Shown: positions 44,341 to 56,423 of the stretch, one piece after another
Position numbering within the stretch: the stretch's first letter is position 1
Layout: the number at the start of each line of letters is the position of its first letter
Origin: Chloranthus sessilifolius
Lineage: Eukaryota; Streptophyta; Magnoliopsida; Chloranthales; Chloranthaceae
Direction: 5' to 3'
NCBI GenBank assembly: GCA_021018995.1
Contig: CM037585.1
Location: 68,636,646-68,700,645 of the forward strand
Length of the DNA stretch: 64,000 bases
Position numbers and translations under genes: made by a program
Notes under the pieces: model-generated
Seen by the model: the letters and a program-made list of their open reading frames with translations, nothing else
The model's database searches: none
What the model was told of the DNA's origin: nothing

Positions 44341-44606
44341 TTTTTTTTTGGTAGGGCCCTGTTTGTAAGGAAGCTTTGCTTACCGAGCAAACAAAAAGTA
44401 GTTGAACAGATAGAAGAAAAAGGAGAAAGAAATGATTATTACTTTTATTGGCGAGGTAGAAGGTAACACGCAATATACAATGTCATGGGATAGGGTCACA
44501 CAAATGTACTATCAAGTTTCAACTAACAAAATGTCTTTTGATATCTAACATTCAACCAACAAAGAAGTCTACTTCGTCCCATTTTCTTCTGTACATATCG
44601 ATTGGA

Positions 44607-44666
44607 AAATAATAATAATAATAATAATAAATTAATAAAATAAATAATAATAATAAATTAATAAAA

Positions 44667-44697
<31 letters not shown>

Positions 44698-44700
44698 TTT
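44607..44700. repeat. (AAT)n / (AAAT)n microsatellite
   Basis: Interrupted runs of aataataat and aaataaat over about 90 bases. Confidence 0.9.
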
Positions 44701-45078
44701 TGCACATCTTCAAGTTTTGCAAGAAATCATTCACAATCTGTGCCACACTCACATAGGTGACTAAATGTCACGACCTGAAATTCTAGCCCATCCCGAGGGC
44801 CTAGAATTCCGAGTTATGACTCGCACGCATCTCAGATACGCAAACAGATATACACATAATCAAAGTTTTCGGGTTAATTTGGTTCTACGAAATCCGTGAA
44901 AACCGACAAATAAAGGTGTAATATCAAAACAATCATAAATAACCGAATAAGTGCGATAAAATCCAGGTAAACCACCAATAAAAGGGATATAAAAGTCAGA
45001 GACAAATCTGATACAAGGAATCATAGAGTCAACAATAATAATATTAAACGAAACTCAGTACCGAGTCTACAACTGTCA

Positions 45079-45235
45079 TTAATCGGCGCTTGGATTAAAA
45101 TCAGCACCGAAGTCCTTCTGATAACCAGCTACGTCGCCCTCCTAAGGCTCCTGGTACTCGACATCCACGAGGTCAACGAAATCAATACCAATCGGATCAG
45201 AATAGCTAACGTTCACTCCGTCTATATAATCACCT
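45079..45235 (-). other. Acidic micro-ORF in the solo LTR
   Basis: Minus-strand frame following CTGCAG, encoding GDYIDGV, VDVEYQEP and ADFNPSAD before TAA, with one internal TAG. It is the counterpart of 41608-41757. Confidence 0.4.
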
Positions 45236-46757
45236 GCAGCTGTTAGATTTCGTGGGATGAGTTTACTCAGTCACATAAATTCAATGGATACACCACCAAT
45301 CCATCTCATTCTACTTAGGTGCATTGTCGGTGGATCACATAAATGATAATAATATTATCTCAATGAAATCAGAAAGAGAAAGACAAAATCATATGCTATC
45401 AAAGAGCTCATATAATAACATAAATGCAAGACTATGATCTAGACACTCATATCCTAACGTACCTCATCATATCTTATAGCATATCATATTTTATTATTCT
45501 CGCACATACGTCTATACATCGCATTGGCATACCTAACATACTCATAAATCCAAAACAACCTGTGCCAGAGTCGCTGCTCGAACCTACCATGTGAGGGTCA
45601 CCATAGTAGCTTACCACCATATTATAACGCCCTCTATAACATACTCATACTCTTCACCCAGACTAATGGGGAGACATGACCAAACGTAACTCATAATATA
45701 CTCATATTGTCTCCTAGAGACCCGTCTTGGCTTTAAAACGTTGTTGTCTCTTACGGTGGCTACACAAGGAACGACACGTACAAACTTAAGTTCTTAATCT
45801 TCTACTGGCCTACACAGCAATGTCTTATTATCATACGCATAACTTATCTTATCTTATAATACTCATATTATATCCTCTTACAACTTACATCTAGGATGAG
45901 CTATAGTGGAATAACTTTACTAAATCACGCTTTCCGAGGAAAGGGTTCCGTAGTAACCTGAATATACTCCGTATGACAATAAAGAGACCTCTCTACCATA
46001 GAGGTTCCATACTACCACAGAGAGGTTGAATCCGTACATGAGCGCCTACATTCCGAATTTTACTTGACCGTAAAGAGATCTCACTACAATTAAGGCCTGA
46101 GGGCCGAATCTCATATGATAACTCATATCATATCCTATCATATTAAAACTCGGGGTGATAGGGTCACTGTAAATGTCACCGTATAGAAGGTTACACTAAA
46201 TTCGCACTCACCCTACTCGTAATGATGTCTCACACCACCATGAATTGTAGGGTATGTGAATACGATGTATTCCTCGCTTTGACACTATCTCAGCGAATCA
46301 CCATGCCTAAGCGTAGGCATACACTCGCGTACATATGACCTAACATGTCTAGAACTCATATATCATGATCAAAATGGAAGCGTAAAACTATCATACTTAC
46401 AGAAAAGATTTACATCCAGGTTTCTCTATGTTTATACATATATAATTATTTACATATCATCTCAATACAAATATAAAATATGGTAGTTATTAGTATAATT
46501 TCAATAACTTGAAGGTCAGAGTTCGATCATATCAAGGGATCGAAGTTTTAACTTTTCGTGTTATCGTAGAGTCGCGTTGAAGCGATAAAAATGATATATA
46601 TAGTTTACTATAATTAAATGCTCAAAGTGAAAGGTGCATCAATTCTAAATTAGATAAATCACGGCCATCAATCAAAATATTTAAGTAATTAATGTGTATT
46701 AAGTTTTGGTCATACTAAAGTGAAATTATAAGGTAAATAAAGTTGTTTGTTCAGATG

Positions 46758-47560
46758 AGGATCGATCGATCAGTATATAATATATAAAATATTCAATTTG
46801 GGTTAACATCGATCGATCGGAAGTTGAAATCGATCGATCGACAATAAATATAAGTATCATTGGCTCTGTCCAGACTCGATCGATCGGTCATAAAAGTCGA
46901 TCAATCGGTATATTAAAAAAACTACTGAATTTGGAGCAGGGTTTATGTGTCCAACCTTTAGTGCAAAGTAAGTTATATTATTAAAATAATATGGTACTTG
47001 AGTACTATTATTATATGCAAAGTAAGTTATATTATTAAAATAATATGGTACTTGAGTACCATTGTGTTTTTATAAGAATATAATACTTATATATAATATT
47101 TCATAGGCTTTATAATATAAGTTACAAGGAACCTGTACTTTAAATATAATATAATAATAACACAAGTGTACTTTGAATTTTATAAGAGCATATAATATAA
47201 ATGTAATCATTACACTTGCAAGCACAACAAAGTGATTGATGGGTTGAAGGCCAAGTTCGATCCATCAAGCAGGGCCGGTCGATCGATCAAGCAAAATGGA
47301 TCGACCGATTGATATTAATGAGACAGAGACAAACAAGATTAGGTAAAAGTTGTTCGGTTAATAACCAATCGATCGGGTTGAAGAAATTGATCGATCAACT
47401 GTTAACAATAAAGGTGTAAAGTCAAATCTGTCCAGAATCGATCAATCGAAAAATGGAAATCGATCAATCGACTGAGTAAAGAAAATATAATCTTACTGCT
47501 CGGCTTGAAATCGATTGATCCGAATAGGAAATCAATCGATCAATTTCAAAAATTCCCGAG
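46758..47560. repeat. ATCGATCGATCG motif arrays in the solo LTR
   Basis: Clusters at 46758-46910 and 47270-47545 hold about sixteen TCGATCGATCG, TCGATCAATCG or TCAATCGATC words in pairs about 20 bases apart. Between them, 46975-47030 contains a direct duplication of about 57 bp (gcaaagtaagttatattatt). The arrays lie between the donor-like and acceptor-like sites of the LTR. Confidence 0.8.
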
Positions 47561-48194
47561 CCTCTACGGTTCCGAAATAAGATCCGAAAATAGGGATAAA
47601 TAAATACAACACAATTAAAAGCAATCACATCTAGGGTCAGCTACATTACTCAATTTAGAATAATATTTTAAAAAATATAAAATAAGATTCATTTTATTTA
47701 GCCAGTTGATACGCGATCGAACGTACCCTACGCGACGAGATTTGAGAAGAACAAAATGGATTGACGGGTACTCACCTCTTAAAGTGTGATCGATAGATCT
47801 ACGGCGATTAGGTGAAAGATCGACGTCCCACGCGATGGCCCATCCAAGATATCTCTTTCTTCTTCCTCCTTGATCTTGACGGGCGAATAGATCACGGTGG
47901 TTCTTTGTGGAAGAACACACAAAAGTTTGAAAGAAGAGATTAAGGAGTTTGAGAAGAGATGGGTTGAAGAAGAAAGGTTGTGTCGACTAGGGTTTTTTTA
48001 GAAAAGAAAAAAATAAGAATAAGAGACGGCTAGGGTTTCTTATGAAGAAGAAAAGTAAAAAGAGGTTTGCGTAACTTAAATTTAAATAAGGTTTTCTCAA
48101 ATAGGATAGGTTCCGGTGTGGAGAGATACTACCAAGTATAGTGCAAACACACATCTAACACCACAAAAGATTTAAGAAAATCTAGGTCGTTACA

Positions 48195-48425
48195 CTAAAC
48201 TCCAAACTGCACCAGCTGATCAAGTTCCTGGTAAAAATTAAAGAAGCAGCCTACCCCGATATGAGGTAATGATGATGAAATAGGTACCTGTAATCCATAT
48301 GGGAAAACAGAACGACCTCCTTGATCTATGGTAAAGACATCATGCAGATATTTGTGCTCACCCTCCTTTTGTCGCCGGGTAATAGGTTGAGTTGGTCCAG
48401 GGAGCCTCTCCAACTCGGGTATATT
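48195..48425 (-). other. Exon-like segment interrupted by the solo LTR
   Basis: The minus strand is open from about 48425 to a TAG at 48197-48195: LERLPGPTQPITRRQKEGEH, HDVFTIDQGGRSVFPYGLQ and GCFFNFYQELDQLVQFGV. The composition is protein-like but I do not recognise the family. The solo LTR target (CTAAA) includes this stop codon, so the LTR sits at the predicted 3' end. No upstream exon could be confirmed in 48430-50290. Confidence 0.35.
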
Positions 48426-48429
48426 GTTA

Positions 48430-50291
48430 GAACAAGAACCAAAGGAGATATTTGTGCTTCAGAACGAGAGCCTTTACACGAACAGGGAGATGATTTTGCC
48501 TCCTGCAGTATGAAAACTCTGCTACTTCAAAGAATGAAAATGGAAATGCTCTTCAATCATGCAAGGAAGTGCTCCAACCCAATCACCAAAAAGGCATATG
48601 CTAAATTGCTAAAATAAATCATGAGTTCATAAACCTTCACCAAATTCTCTGAACCTGCATAGAAAATTAAATCAACAAACTCTCACCGAATTCTCCATTG
48701 CATGGTTAATTTACAACTTACTATCAATTGAGATCTAGAATGAAGCACGATACAATGGAATAAAGGTCGGCATGATAGTTACACTGACAGCAGAAGAACC
48801 TTTCTATCTTTTCTGGGTTGTTGAAGTGCGGTGCCTTAGATTTAATCCTGCAACAAATGATATATGCAGGACAGATCTACATGAACTCCTTTTCTCTATG
48901 GTGGCAAGGTTTATGTTTTAATGAGATTTAAAGAAAATCGAGATCCTTAGCATTAAAATTACTGCTCCCAACATAAAAAAAACAGTCAAAAGTTACGGAT
49001 AAAAAAAAAAGAAACATACATAAAAAGTATGAAGTTCACCAAGAAAGTGGATCTGGCCGGTTGTGAAGGTTCTTTCAAATTACTCTGTTCCACTTTGTCT
49101 TGAAAGATTAATAACATGTTTCATTTACACCAATGCATACCACTTCTTCCCCTAGTTTCGAATCTGAGACTGCATTTTAAGAGTATTTCCATCTATATGC
49201 TGAGAAGGTGGGGATAATTTTCAAGAACTATATTCCATCAGTACTTGAAAAAATGTTGAAAATAAAAACCAGGTGAGAAGAAAGATAAATTTTGCAGATT
49301 TGAATGATATTTCGTTATTAGTAATGTGACAAGATAAAATACGCATATGCCAACAAGAAGATGGAATTCATCACCAAACATGCATATCAAGGAGAGACAA
49401 GTAGGCAGGTAGAAAACTTTCTCCTGACTACAACTGATCCTGCATTTTCCTCTTTAAACTGCATTTATTTGGGGGTTTCCAATTTCCAATGATTTGGCTG
49501 CAACAGCTTGTAATAACGAACCCTTAATCCATCCAAGTATTGTTATTCATGTTTGTCGTGTCATGAATAATGAGGCACCCCACCAAACAAAACTATTAAA
49601 CCTTAGTCCATAATCAGAAGTCAGGAGGCAGGTGAATATATAACCCGTAATATTATAAGATTCATTTCATGATCAACAGATAGAAGAATATGTCTTAACA
49701 GGTAGGAACAAATTTACAAACAGAATTGATTCATAACGTGTTATATCAACTATAAGAAATAACTCCAGTGTTGAACAGTTCAAACTTTAAACAGAAGATA
49801 CTACATTTGAATTTAAAATGGAGCCTATTCCTATGAATGATCAAGGGATTGGTAACCTTGGTGCTTTTGATATCAATTTTCCTCCATTTCATCAATGTCT
49901 TCCTCTCCCGAAAGATCCCGAAATCCCTTTTTATTCAATTCTTTTTTATGATAAGATCAGACGATATAGAATGACATTTATTATGTAAACACCTAAACGT
50001 CTTTTTCAATGCCACTACCCCTAAAGCAGCAACTTCCTACGTGTTTCTCATTTTAATACTTGGCAAAAATATCTTCATCTAGATAGAACGAGCAAGTTTA
50101 GCAACTCCTAAACTTGTTCAATTCCCCAAATATCTAAAAAACCACAAAGAATGAAGCTAGAACCACAAACATCACAAACTGATTTCAATAAGTTATTCAA
50201 TTTAGTAATTTACAAAAGCAACGTTGTGAAGTTGGAAACATGAACATACTGGCAAAGAATCAAACAACTAAGCACAAATGATCAATCACCA
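48430..50291. other. Noncoding DNA 3' of the GH81 gene
   Basis: AT-rich DNA without a supported gene, RNA or repeat. It may contain the GH81 3' UTR and introns of the uncertain minus-strand gene ending at 48195. Confidence 0.45.
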
Positions 50292-52490
50292 TCAATGACA
50301 ATAGTGGCCAAACCAGCAGTATCTCCCTCCTCCCGAACCTCCCCCGACATATTCCTCATCGCCTCTACTGTAAATCCACCACAACAAATTCGACAGCGAA
50401 TTCCCATCATCAAACCCGGTCAAGCTCCTAGTATTCTGCAAAGCCGTCTCCTTATCGTATATTCCTTCCATCGCATAAAGGAATCCCTTCCATCCTTCTC
50501 CAACCCCTTCCCTTTCCAAAGCTGGTAAAGTCCAATTGACCAACTCCCTCACAAACCCAACATCCTGAAACAAAACCTCTGTAATGGGCAATAAAGGAAG
50601 CACTTGGATTCCCGTCCTACACTCTCTCCACTCAGGAGGCGCAAACCAAAGCCCACTATCTCTTTTATTAGCCCACAAAACACCCACCACCCTATTCTCC
50701 CTAGTGAATTCCTCCTCATACATTGTCCCTCCCTCTCTCACGTGCCACCACATCTGGGCCGCTAGCATCTCCAGCGCCGCCAACGTTGATCCAATGGCTA
50801 CGAGATGTGTATCACCGTAGCTCAAACCCATAAGCGCAGCAGAATAATATGCATTCACGGCTTCACTCGTACTCTCCTGATTCCTCCCATCGGCAAATTC
50901 AGTCAACCCACCAGCCCATGAATGCAATTTCCACAAATCAAAATTCCTTAGACGAGGATAATTCAAATGTGAACGTCGGCCCAGAGTCATGAAATCCGCC
51001 ATCATAGAATATGCTTGAGGCTTATACTTCCTTCCCCAAGCTGGATCAATCTTGGAGAGAACCGAAATGGCATACAAAAAATAACCTAAATGATAATGGT
51101 GATCATTATAAATTCCAAAACCGAAATCTGCCCCGGAGTCAGTTGACCCAAGTCTAGTGATAATTCCACCCCATTTCTTATCATACAAAAAAGCATTTCC
51201 ATTGAACTCACCATCTAACCAGGGCGTGACCCACTCCACTAAAAATTTCCGAATCAAAGGAATCACATTGGGTAATGAAACCTCCTCTGCAATCAAAGCC
51301 AATCGGGCGGCTCTAGCAATTGCCTTTCCATAGAAGTAAGACGAAGAAGTCGCTATAGTTGTCCGAGTAAGGTCATCGACATCTTTCTCAAGGGCAGTTA
51401 TGATTTCGGGACACGAATCTTCACTTAGGCCGCCCCTCAACGAGTGCCAAGTGACAGAAATTGGGTCTGTTTTCAATATCCAAGAGTCCCCAACGACTCC
51501 GACGAGATCCCCATCAATGCTTTTGTACTTGAATCCATCCAAAACAGACACATCGCAATCATCTGTAGACAAAAGTTGGAGATGTAGAGGGTGGGCAAGT
51601 ATTAGCAAATCTCCCCACCCTTTCTTCTCCCATTTGTATTCCAGACAGAAAGGTTTGGTGAATGTGGCCTCACCGGAGACCGGGTAACACGAGCTGAACC
51701 GATCAAGGACGACTTCGTAATGCTCGTCAGAATCCGGCAACACTGCCAACCGAATGATGCCGGAGAAACCACCGGAGGTGAGGACAGATGTCGAGTGTGT
51801 CAAATTCAATGGTGATGACGAGTAGATCAGCCAGGTTTGGGTATTGTTGAGTTTGATGGTGTGTTTAGTGAGTGAAGGGTTGGATGAGAGGGAGAGAATG
51901 GCGTGGACGGTTGAGATGGAGAGTTGGGTGGTGGGGGTGGTGGTAGCGCAGGTTAGAAAAGGGCTGCCACGTACTAAAAAGAAGCGCAGGTTAGGGGGGA
52001 GATCTAAAGTTACGCTGAGGTCGTTGAATGAAGAGATTATATGGTTGGTGGTGGGGGTGGGGGAGGGGGAGGAGGAGATGGTGAGATCAGGTGTGAAGAC
52101 TTGATAGATAAAAGCTGGTGTGAAGAAGCGTGAAGGGTAAGAAATGGAGAGAGATGAAGAAGAGGATTTGATGAGATAAGGGTGTATGTATTCAGGTTGG
52201 TCACCTTGGTTCAATACAAAGTTTTGGAAGAAGGAGTTTGTGGGAAGAGGAGCTGAGAGGAGGTTTGGGGAGAAGAAGAGTGATGGGTCTGGTAGAACTG
52301 AAGATTGGGCTTGTGGGAAGAGAAAAGGTGCGGTATCAGATTTGGTTGGCAGCATGATTGTTGGTTCTGGACCTTCTGTTACTGTGGGAATAAGAGGGTT
52401 TTGTTCTGGTGGGATATGAGAGGTTTTGGGGCGTTTTTTGAAGGGTTTGGTTATAATGGTTTTGAGTCTTCTGAGCTTCTTTTTCAACAT
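50292..52490 (-). CDS. Endo-1,3-beta-glucanase, glycoside hydrolase family 81, intact
   Basis: A single intronless frame of 732 codons. It matches plant GH81 endo-beta-1,3-glucanases, which hydrolyse laminarin, callose-like and oomycete or fungal beta-1,3-glucans; the soybean glucan-elicitor-binding protein is a member. Residues 1-45 are a basic, Pro-rich leader without a hydrophobic signal peptide. The N-terminal beta-sandwich begins near FPQAQSSVLPDPSLFFSPNL (about 58) with PLPTNSFFQNFVL (81-93). The catalytic (alpha/alpha)6 domain has YNDHHYHLGYFLYA (461-474) and GGLTEFADGRNQESTSEAVN (527-546), with conserved acidic residues Asp463, Glu539 and Glu543. Length and motifs are complete. The upstream ATG is the first in frame. 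Lack of a signal peptide suggests a cytosolic or unconventionally exported protein. Confidence 0.96.
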   Translation of the reverse strand: MLKKKLRRLKTIITKPFKKRPKTSHIPPEQNPLIPTVTEGPEPTIMLPTKSDTAPFLFPQAQSSVLPDPSLFFSPNLLSAPLPTNSFFQNFVLNQGDQPEYIHPYLIKSSSSSLSISYPSRFFTPAFIYQVFTPDLTISSSPSPTPTTNHIISSFNDLSVTLDLPPNLRFFLVRGSPFLTCATTTPTTQLSISTVHAILSLSSNPSLTKHTIKLNNTQTWLIYSSSPLNLTHSTSVLTSGGFSGIIRLAVLPDSDEHYEVVLDRFSSCYPVSGEATFTKPFCLEYKWEKKGWGDLLILAHPLHLQLLSTDDCDVSVLDGFKYKSIDGDLVGVVGDSWILKTDPISVTWHSLRGGLSEDSCPEIITALEKDVDDLTRTTIATSSSYFYGKAIARAARLALIAEEVSLPNVIPLIRKFLVEWVTPWLDGEFNGNAFLYDKKWGGIITRLGSTDSGADFGFGIYNDHHYHLGYFLYAISVLSKIDPAWGRKYKPQAYSMMADFMTLGRRSHLNYPRLRNFDLWKLHSWAGGLTEFADGRNQESTSEAVNAYYSAALMGLSYGDTHLVAIGSTLAALEMLAAQMWWHVREGGTMYEEEFTRENRVVGVLWANKRDSGLWFAPPEWRECRTGIQVLPLLPITEVLFQDVGFVRELVNWTLPALEREGVGEGWKGFLYAMEGIYDKETALQNTRSLTGFDDGNSLSNLLWWIYSRGDEEYVGGGSGGGRYCWFGHYCH

Positions 52491-53120
52491 CTTTCTTTGG
52501 GGTTGTTATTAAATGCGGTGGGGTTGGTTGTGATTTGGTCAGATGCTCAGGGGGGATGAAGGTGCATTCTGTTGACTTTATGCATGATAGATGGTTATTT
52601 TAATTTGGGGGAAGTCCAGAATGTGTGGGTTTAGAGTTTGGCATGTGGATGTGCCAAGAAAGAGCTGGTATTTGGTGTTTGAGATAGAGGATCAAAGATG
52701 GTGTTCGGGTTATCTGTACCATAGATTGTTAATTAGGAAGACCAACAATCATCATGTTAATTTGGGTGAACTCCTCATTTTGGATTGTTTGGGCTGTTGT
52801 TGATTTTGATCAATACAGATGGTGCACTTTCTAATGGATGATCAGGATTGATTTACAGAGATGTCATATATATTGTATATATTGCTTGAACGCTATCTTT
52901 GGTGCTTGAGCTAAAGCACTTAATACAAACTCTCATAGGATATACTTGGCATGGGGAGAACGTGTTGAGTGAAGGGAAGGATTGAGATATTGAGTGGGAT
53001 TATGTAGAGGGCAAGGGATTGAATCATTGAAGGTTAGTTGGGGGCTTAATGGGAGAAGTTGCGTGTAGGTTTAAATTTTGACCTTGGTTAAGTTGCGTGC
53101 ATTTGTTGTATAGACGTGCT
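52491..53120. other. Upstream region of the GH81 gene
   Basis: Noncoding DNA. Presumably it holds the GH81 promoter on the minus strand, but no clear TATA box or leader intron can be assigned. Confidence 0.4.
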
Positions 53121-53124
53121 AAGC

Positions 53125-53350
53125 ACTTGGGGAGAGAGGTGCGGGGGAGAATAGATACCTTTATTTTTAATCCGAGATTCTTTCCTTTTTCGAGGTGCGA
53201 GGGAGAAGCCTTTACTTTTAACCCAAGATTCTTTTTTCTTCTCAACTCCGTTTTACCCGTGAGGAGAGAGGTGCGATGGAGACTGGATACCTTTATTTTA
53301 AATCCAAGATTCTTTCTTCTCAACTTCCCTTTTTCATGAGAGCGGTGAGA
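53125..53350. repeat. Three imperfect tandem copies of a 65-80 bp unit
   Basis: Units with gagaggtgcg.gggaga, atacctttatttttaa and tccgagattctttcc recur at about 53130, 53195 and 53262. A minus-strand frame through them gives repeated NLGLKIKVS peptides, a by-product of the repeats. Confidence 0.75.
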
Positions 53351-54493
53351 GAGAGAATCAAAGATTTTCATGTGTGATTAAATTATTGACTCTTTTGAAT
53401 CAAACCATAGAAATCATTTTTGTCTCAATCTTCGCCAAATAAATCTTGAGATCAGGGTCCTACCATTATAGGGTCAAGTTAAAATTTCATATCCGAAAAG
53501 TGATTTGAGAATCATATTTGATGTACACTTATAATCATGTTCATTTTTTGAGATATGTGCCTATGGAATCAAAATCTGACCTTCTAATGGTAGGTCATGA
53601 TCGCAAGATCTATTGTATTAAAGATTGAGATGAAAATTAGTCTCCATTCTCTGCTTCAAAGTAGTCAGCGATTTAAGCACATTAAACTTGAGTTGAAAAG
53701 GATTAAAAATAGATGTCCCTCCTTAAAATTTACCAAACCAAATTTAACAAATGAAAATCTAATATTTTTTCCCCTTATCTCATGTCGGCCCTTCTCTCAT
53801 TATAATAATAGGAAAGATATTCTTATCAAAAATAAAAAATATAAAAAATGTAGGAGACTTGGATATAAAATAATGTCACTCATGTCTCAAAATTGTTCCA
53901 TGTTAGGCAAATGGACTTTTACAAGCATCTCATCAAACTTATAAAATTACCATTCCCTTATTAACCGTTTGAATTAATCATATCCCTTCGTCCAATCAAT
54001 TTAATTGTCCTTAACCGTCCAATGCTTTGTTGAATGATAAAAAAAATTATATTCTTTCCGTCTTATATTAAAATTTCATGTTTAAATAATATGAAAGCCT
54101 ACAACCGTTTTTAAAGCCTGCATAAATCTTTTAAAGCCTTAAAGCACACTGATTGCTTTCAGAATAACCATATTAACTTATAATTATTAGTAAAATATGT
54201 TATTATCACGACCCAGAATTCTAGCCGATTTCAAGGACTTAGAATTTTGTGGTATTTTAGGTCCTAGATTAACATATATTGATCTCGGTCCTTAGTTCTT
54301 ACCTACACTTTGATGGATATTGGATCCTAGAGCCACCACTAAGGTAAAGTCCTAACTTGGTTTATTTTATAGTTTTGATTTTAAATTTTGCTTGATTTTC
54401 TTGCATTGATTTGATTTGAGTTTGATGATCGAAATCATGTTAGTATGATGATAGGGCTATTATTTGATCTATATTTGATGAAAAGTTTTGCAT

Positions 54494-54571
<78 letters not shown>

Positions 54572-56066
54572 TCAAATGGGTGGTTAAGAATTTGGTCCGG
54601 CCATCTTTCAAAATGACGGAAATATCTTTATTTTGATTAATGCATTCAATAGATTCTAAGTCGGTAATGGTTGAAAATTAGAAATTAAATGTGTTCTATT
54701 ATGACATTGGCTCCATTTTCCTCTTCAATTTCTAAAATAAAATAAGTGATAGTTTTTTAACCATTTATATGGTGTGTATAATTTACTACAGTACATTCTT
54801 AATTTTTTAATCACACTCTTTTTTTATGTCTTCAAAGTGTAGATTTCTCATTTATTTAATAATATGATACAACTTCTAGTGTTGTTAGCAAATATATGAT
54901 ATATATCTTGTAATCATTACAAAATTTAATATAAAATATTGACTAAAGTTGCTTTAGATAATTCGCGTGTGCACGTTAGCCGAAAAGTAACTTTAAAAAG
55001 ATTGGAGGTTTTAAGAAATGATACGGTGTATATCTTTTAGAGTGAGTTACTATGTACCTTGAGTCATAACAATTCCTTAAGCTTTGAAAAAGTGTAATCT
55101 ACTAAAAAACTGTGAGAAGAATTTTCTAATATAGTGGAACAAAGCATGCATAGAGAATATTCTTATCATCATTAAGATAGTGTGTACAATTTTGAGTGGG
55201 ACGAAAATGCCCTTCATGATTAGTTAATCTTTTATGGCATTGATATTTCACAATATAGATTTGGTTATAGAGCACAACATTTATAAAACATATCACTTAT
55301 ATCAATTCATCATTACTAAATCTAATATAAAATTTGAGTCGCTTGGTGTTAGAAGGACCTAGACAAAAGCAACTAACACATCTGAAATTATAAGGCGTAT
55401 TTGAAAATAGAGATGGATATCGGTATTAGCAGCCGATTGATTTCTACAGTTAGATTCGTTGACTTCCTTCAATCAGACGATGGAGATCTGTTTTCATCCC
55501 CTTCCACATAATAGATCTCAAGATCATGCTACACCTATCAGACGGTCACATATTTATTTATGTGACCGTGGTCATGGTCTACCATGAAGAGTGTTTTGAT
55601 ACCCAAATCAAGTGCAAATCAATCATTCTACACCAAAATGGTCAATCCCCAACATGCGTGAATAGCTTTGCACATGAAATATGTGGTGGACCCACTTCAA
55701 TAATTTTTGTCTTATAAGATTGACCAATACGGTGTTTAAGCTCTACACCTAAAACCAACTCAAACTAAAGTTATATGTGTTTAAAGGTCCACTGATACAC
55801 ATAACACATATATAGTAACAACCCAAAATTTCCAAAACCTTAATACATTAATTAAATACAGGTGGTTAACAAGGTATACACCACATGCCACAAAATTTTT
55901 TCAAAACTTTATGTTGAAAATAGATACCTTAATTCAAATTACTCACATATATAATTGTGTGAACAAATACACAAGCTCCGTGAGAGCACCAATGGTAAGG
56001 GACGTGAATTCTAAACAAGAGGTTTAGGGATTAAACCTTGTGAGTGGACTATAAACTCTAATTTTG
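53351..56066. other. AT-rich noncoding DNA
   Basis: No gene is supported. 54207-54260 (tcacgacccagaattctagcc and acttagaatt) resembles the terminal 50 bases of the solo-LTR family in minus orientation, so a small LTR fragment may be present. Short frames here lack protein-like composition. Confidence 0.45.
54496..54567. repeat. (AT)n microsatellite
   Basis: Uninterrupted run of about 35 AT units. Confidence 0.96.
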
Positions 56067-56136
56067 GGCTTTGAAGCAAAAGCCTATACACCTATGTTGA
56101 ATGCTTTGAAGCAAAGGCCTATACACCTATGCTGGA
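56067..56136 (+). repeat. 35-bp tandem duplication
   Basis: gctttgaagcaaaagcctat followed by acacctatgttgaat is repeated directly from 56102 with three changes. It lies close to the probable start of the Athila-like LTR. Confidence 0.85.
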
Positions 56137-56423
56137 TGTACAAACCTAATGTTAAGTAGTGAAAAATGCCAGTTTTCACCCCTTAATCTGACCTTTGATG
56201 GACCTGTGAGCACACTAATAAACACCTGTTGAGTCTGTTTTGTAGATAGCAATAAAAGACAGGAATAGTGTAGAAAATCACTCAAAAATGTTGCATAAAG
56301 AAGTCCATCTCTCAGCACAGTGCAGACCCAGCAATGGCACACAGAGGGCTGCACACCATTGAGCCCTTGGGGCGCGTGGCAACAGCAGGGCAAGGCAAAG
56401 GAAGTGAAAACAGGCTGAAAGCA

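Larger units (their letters stand above)
44766..48194 (-). mobile_element. Solo LTR, 3429 bp, minus orientation
   Basis: On the minus strand it starts TGTAACGACC (48194) and ends GGTCGTGACA (44766), with inverted TG..CA ends. The 5-bp target duplication is CTAAA (44761-44765 and 48195-48199). There is no internal retroelement coding sequence, so it arose by LTR-LTR recombination. It shares its whole length with the split LTR at 26075-42050 in the opposite orientation. Landmarks in transcription order: leader with aaaccctagccgtc; donor-like GAGGTGAGTACCC (about 47775); ATCGATCG array; acceptor-like CTGCAGGTG; acidic micro-ORF; end. Confidence 0.92.

Noticed and set aside
51400-52559. Plus-strand frames overlapping the GH81 gene
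   Set aside because: They are shadows of the intact GH81 frame, with no independent support.
53024-53371. Minus-strand frame with repeated NLGLKIKVS peptides as a repeat protein gene
   Set aside because: The peptide repeats simply mirror an imperfect DNA tandem repeat. There is no conserved start, splice site or family.
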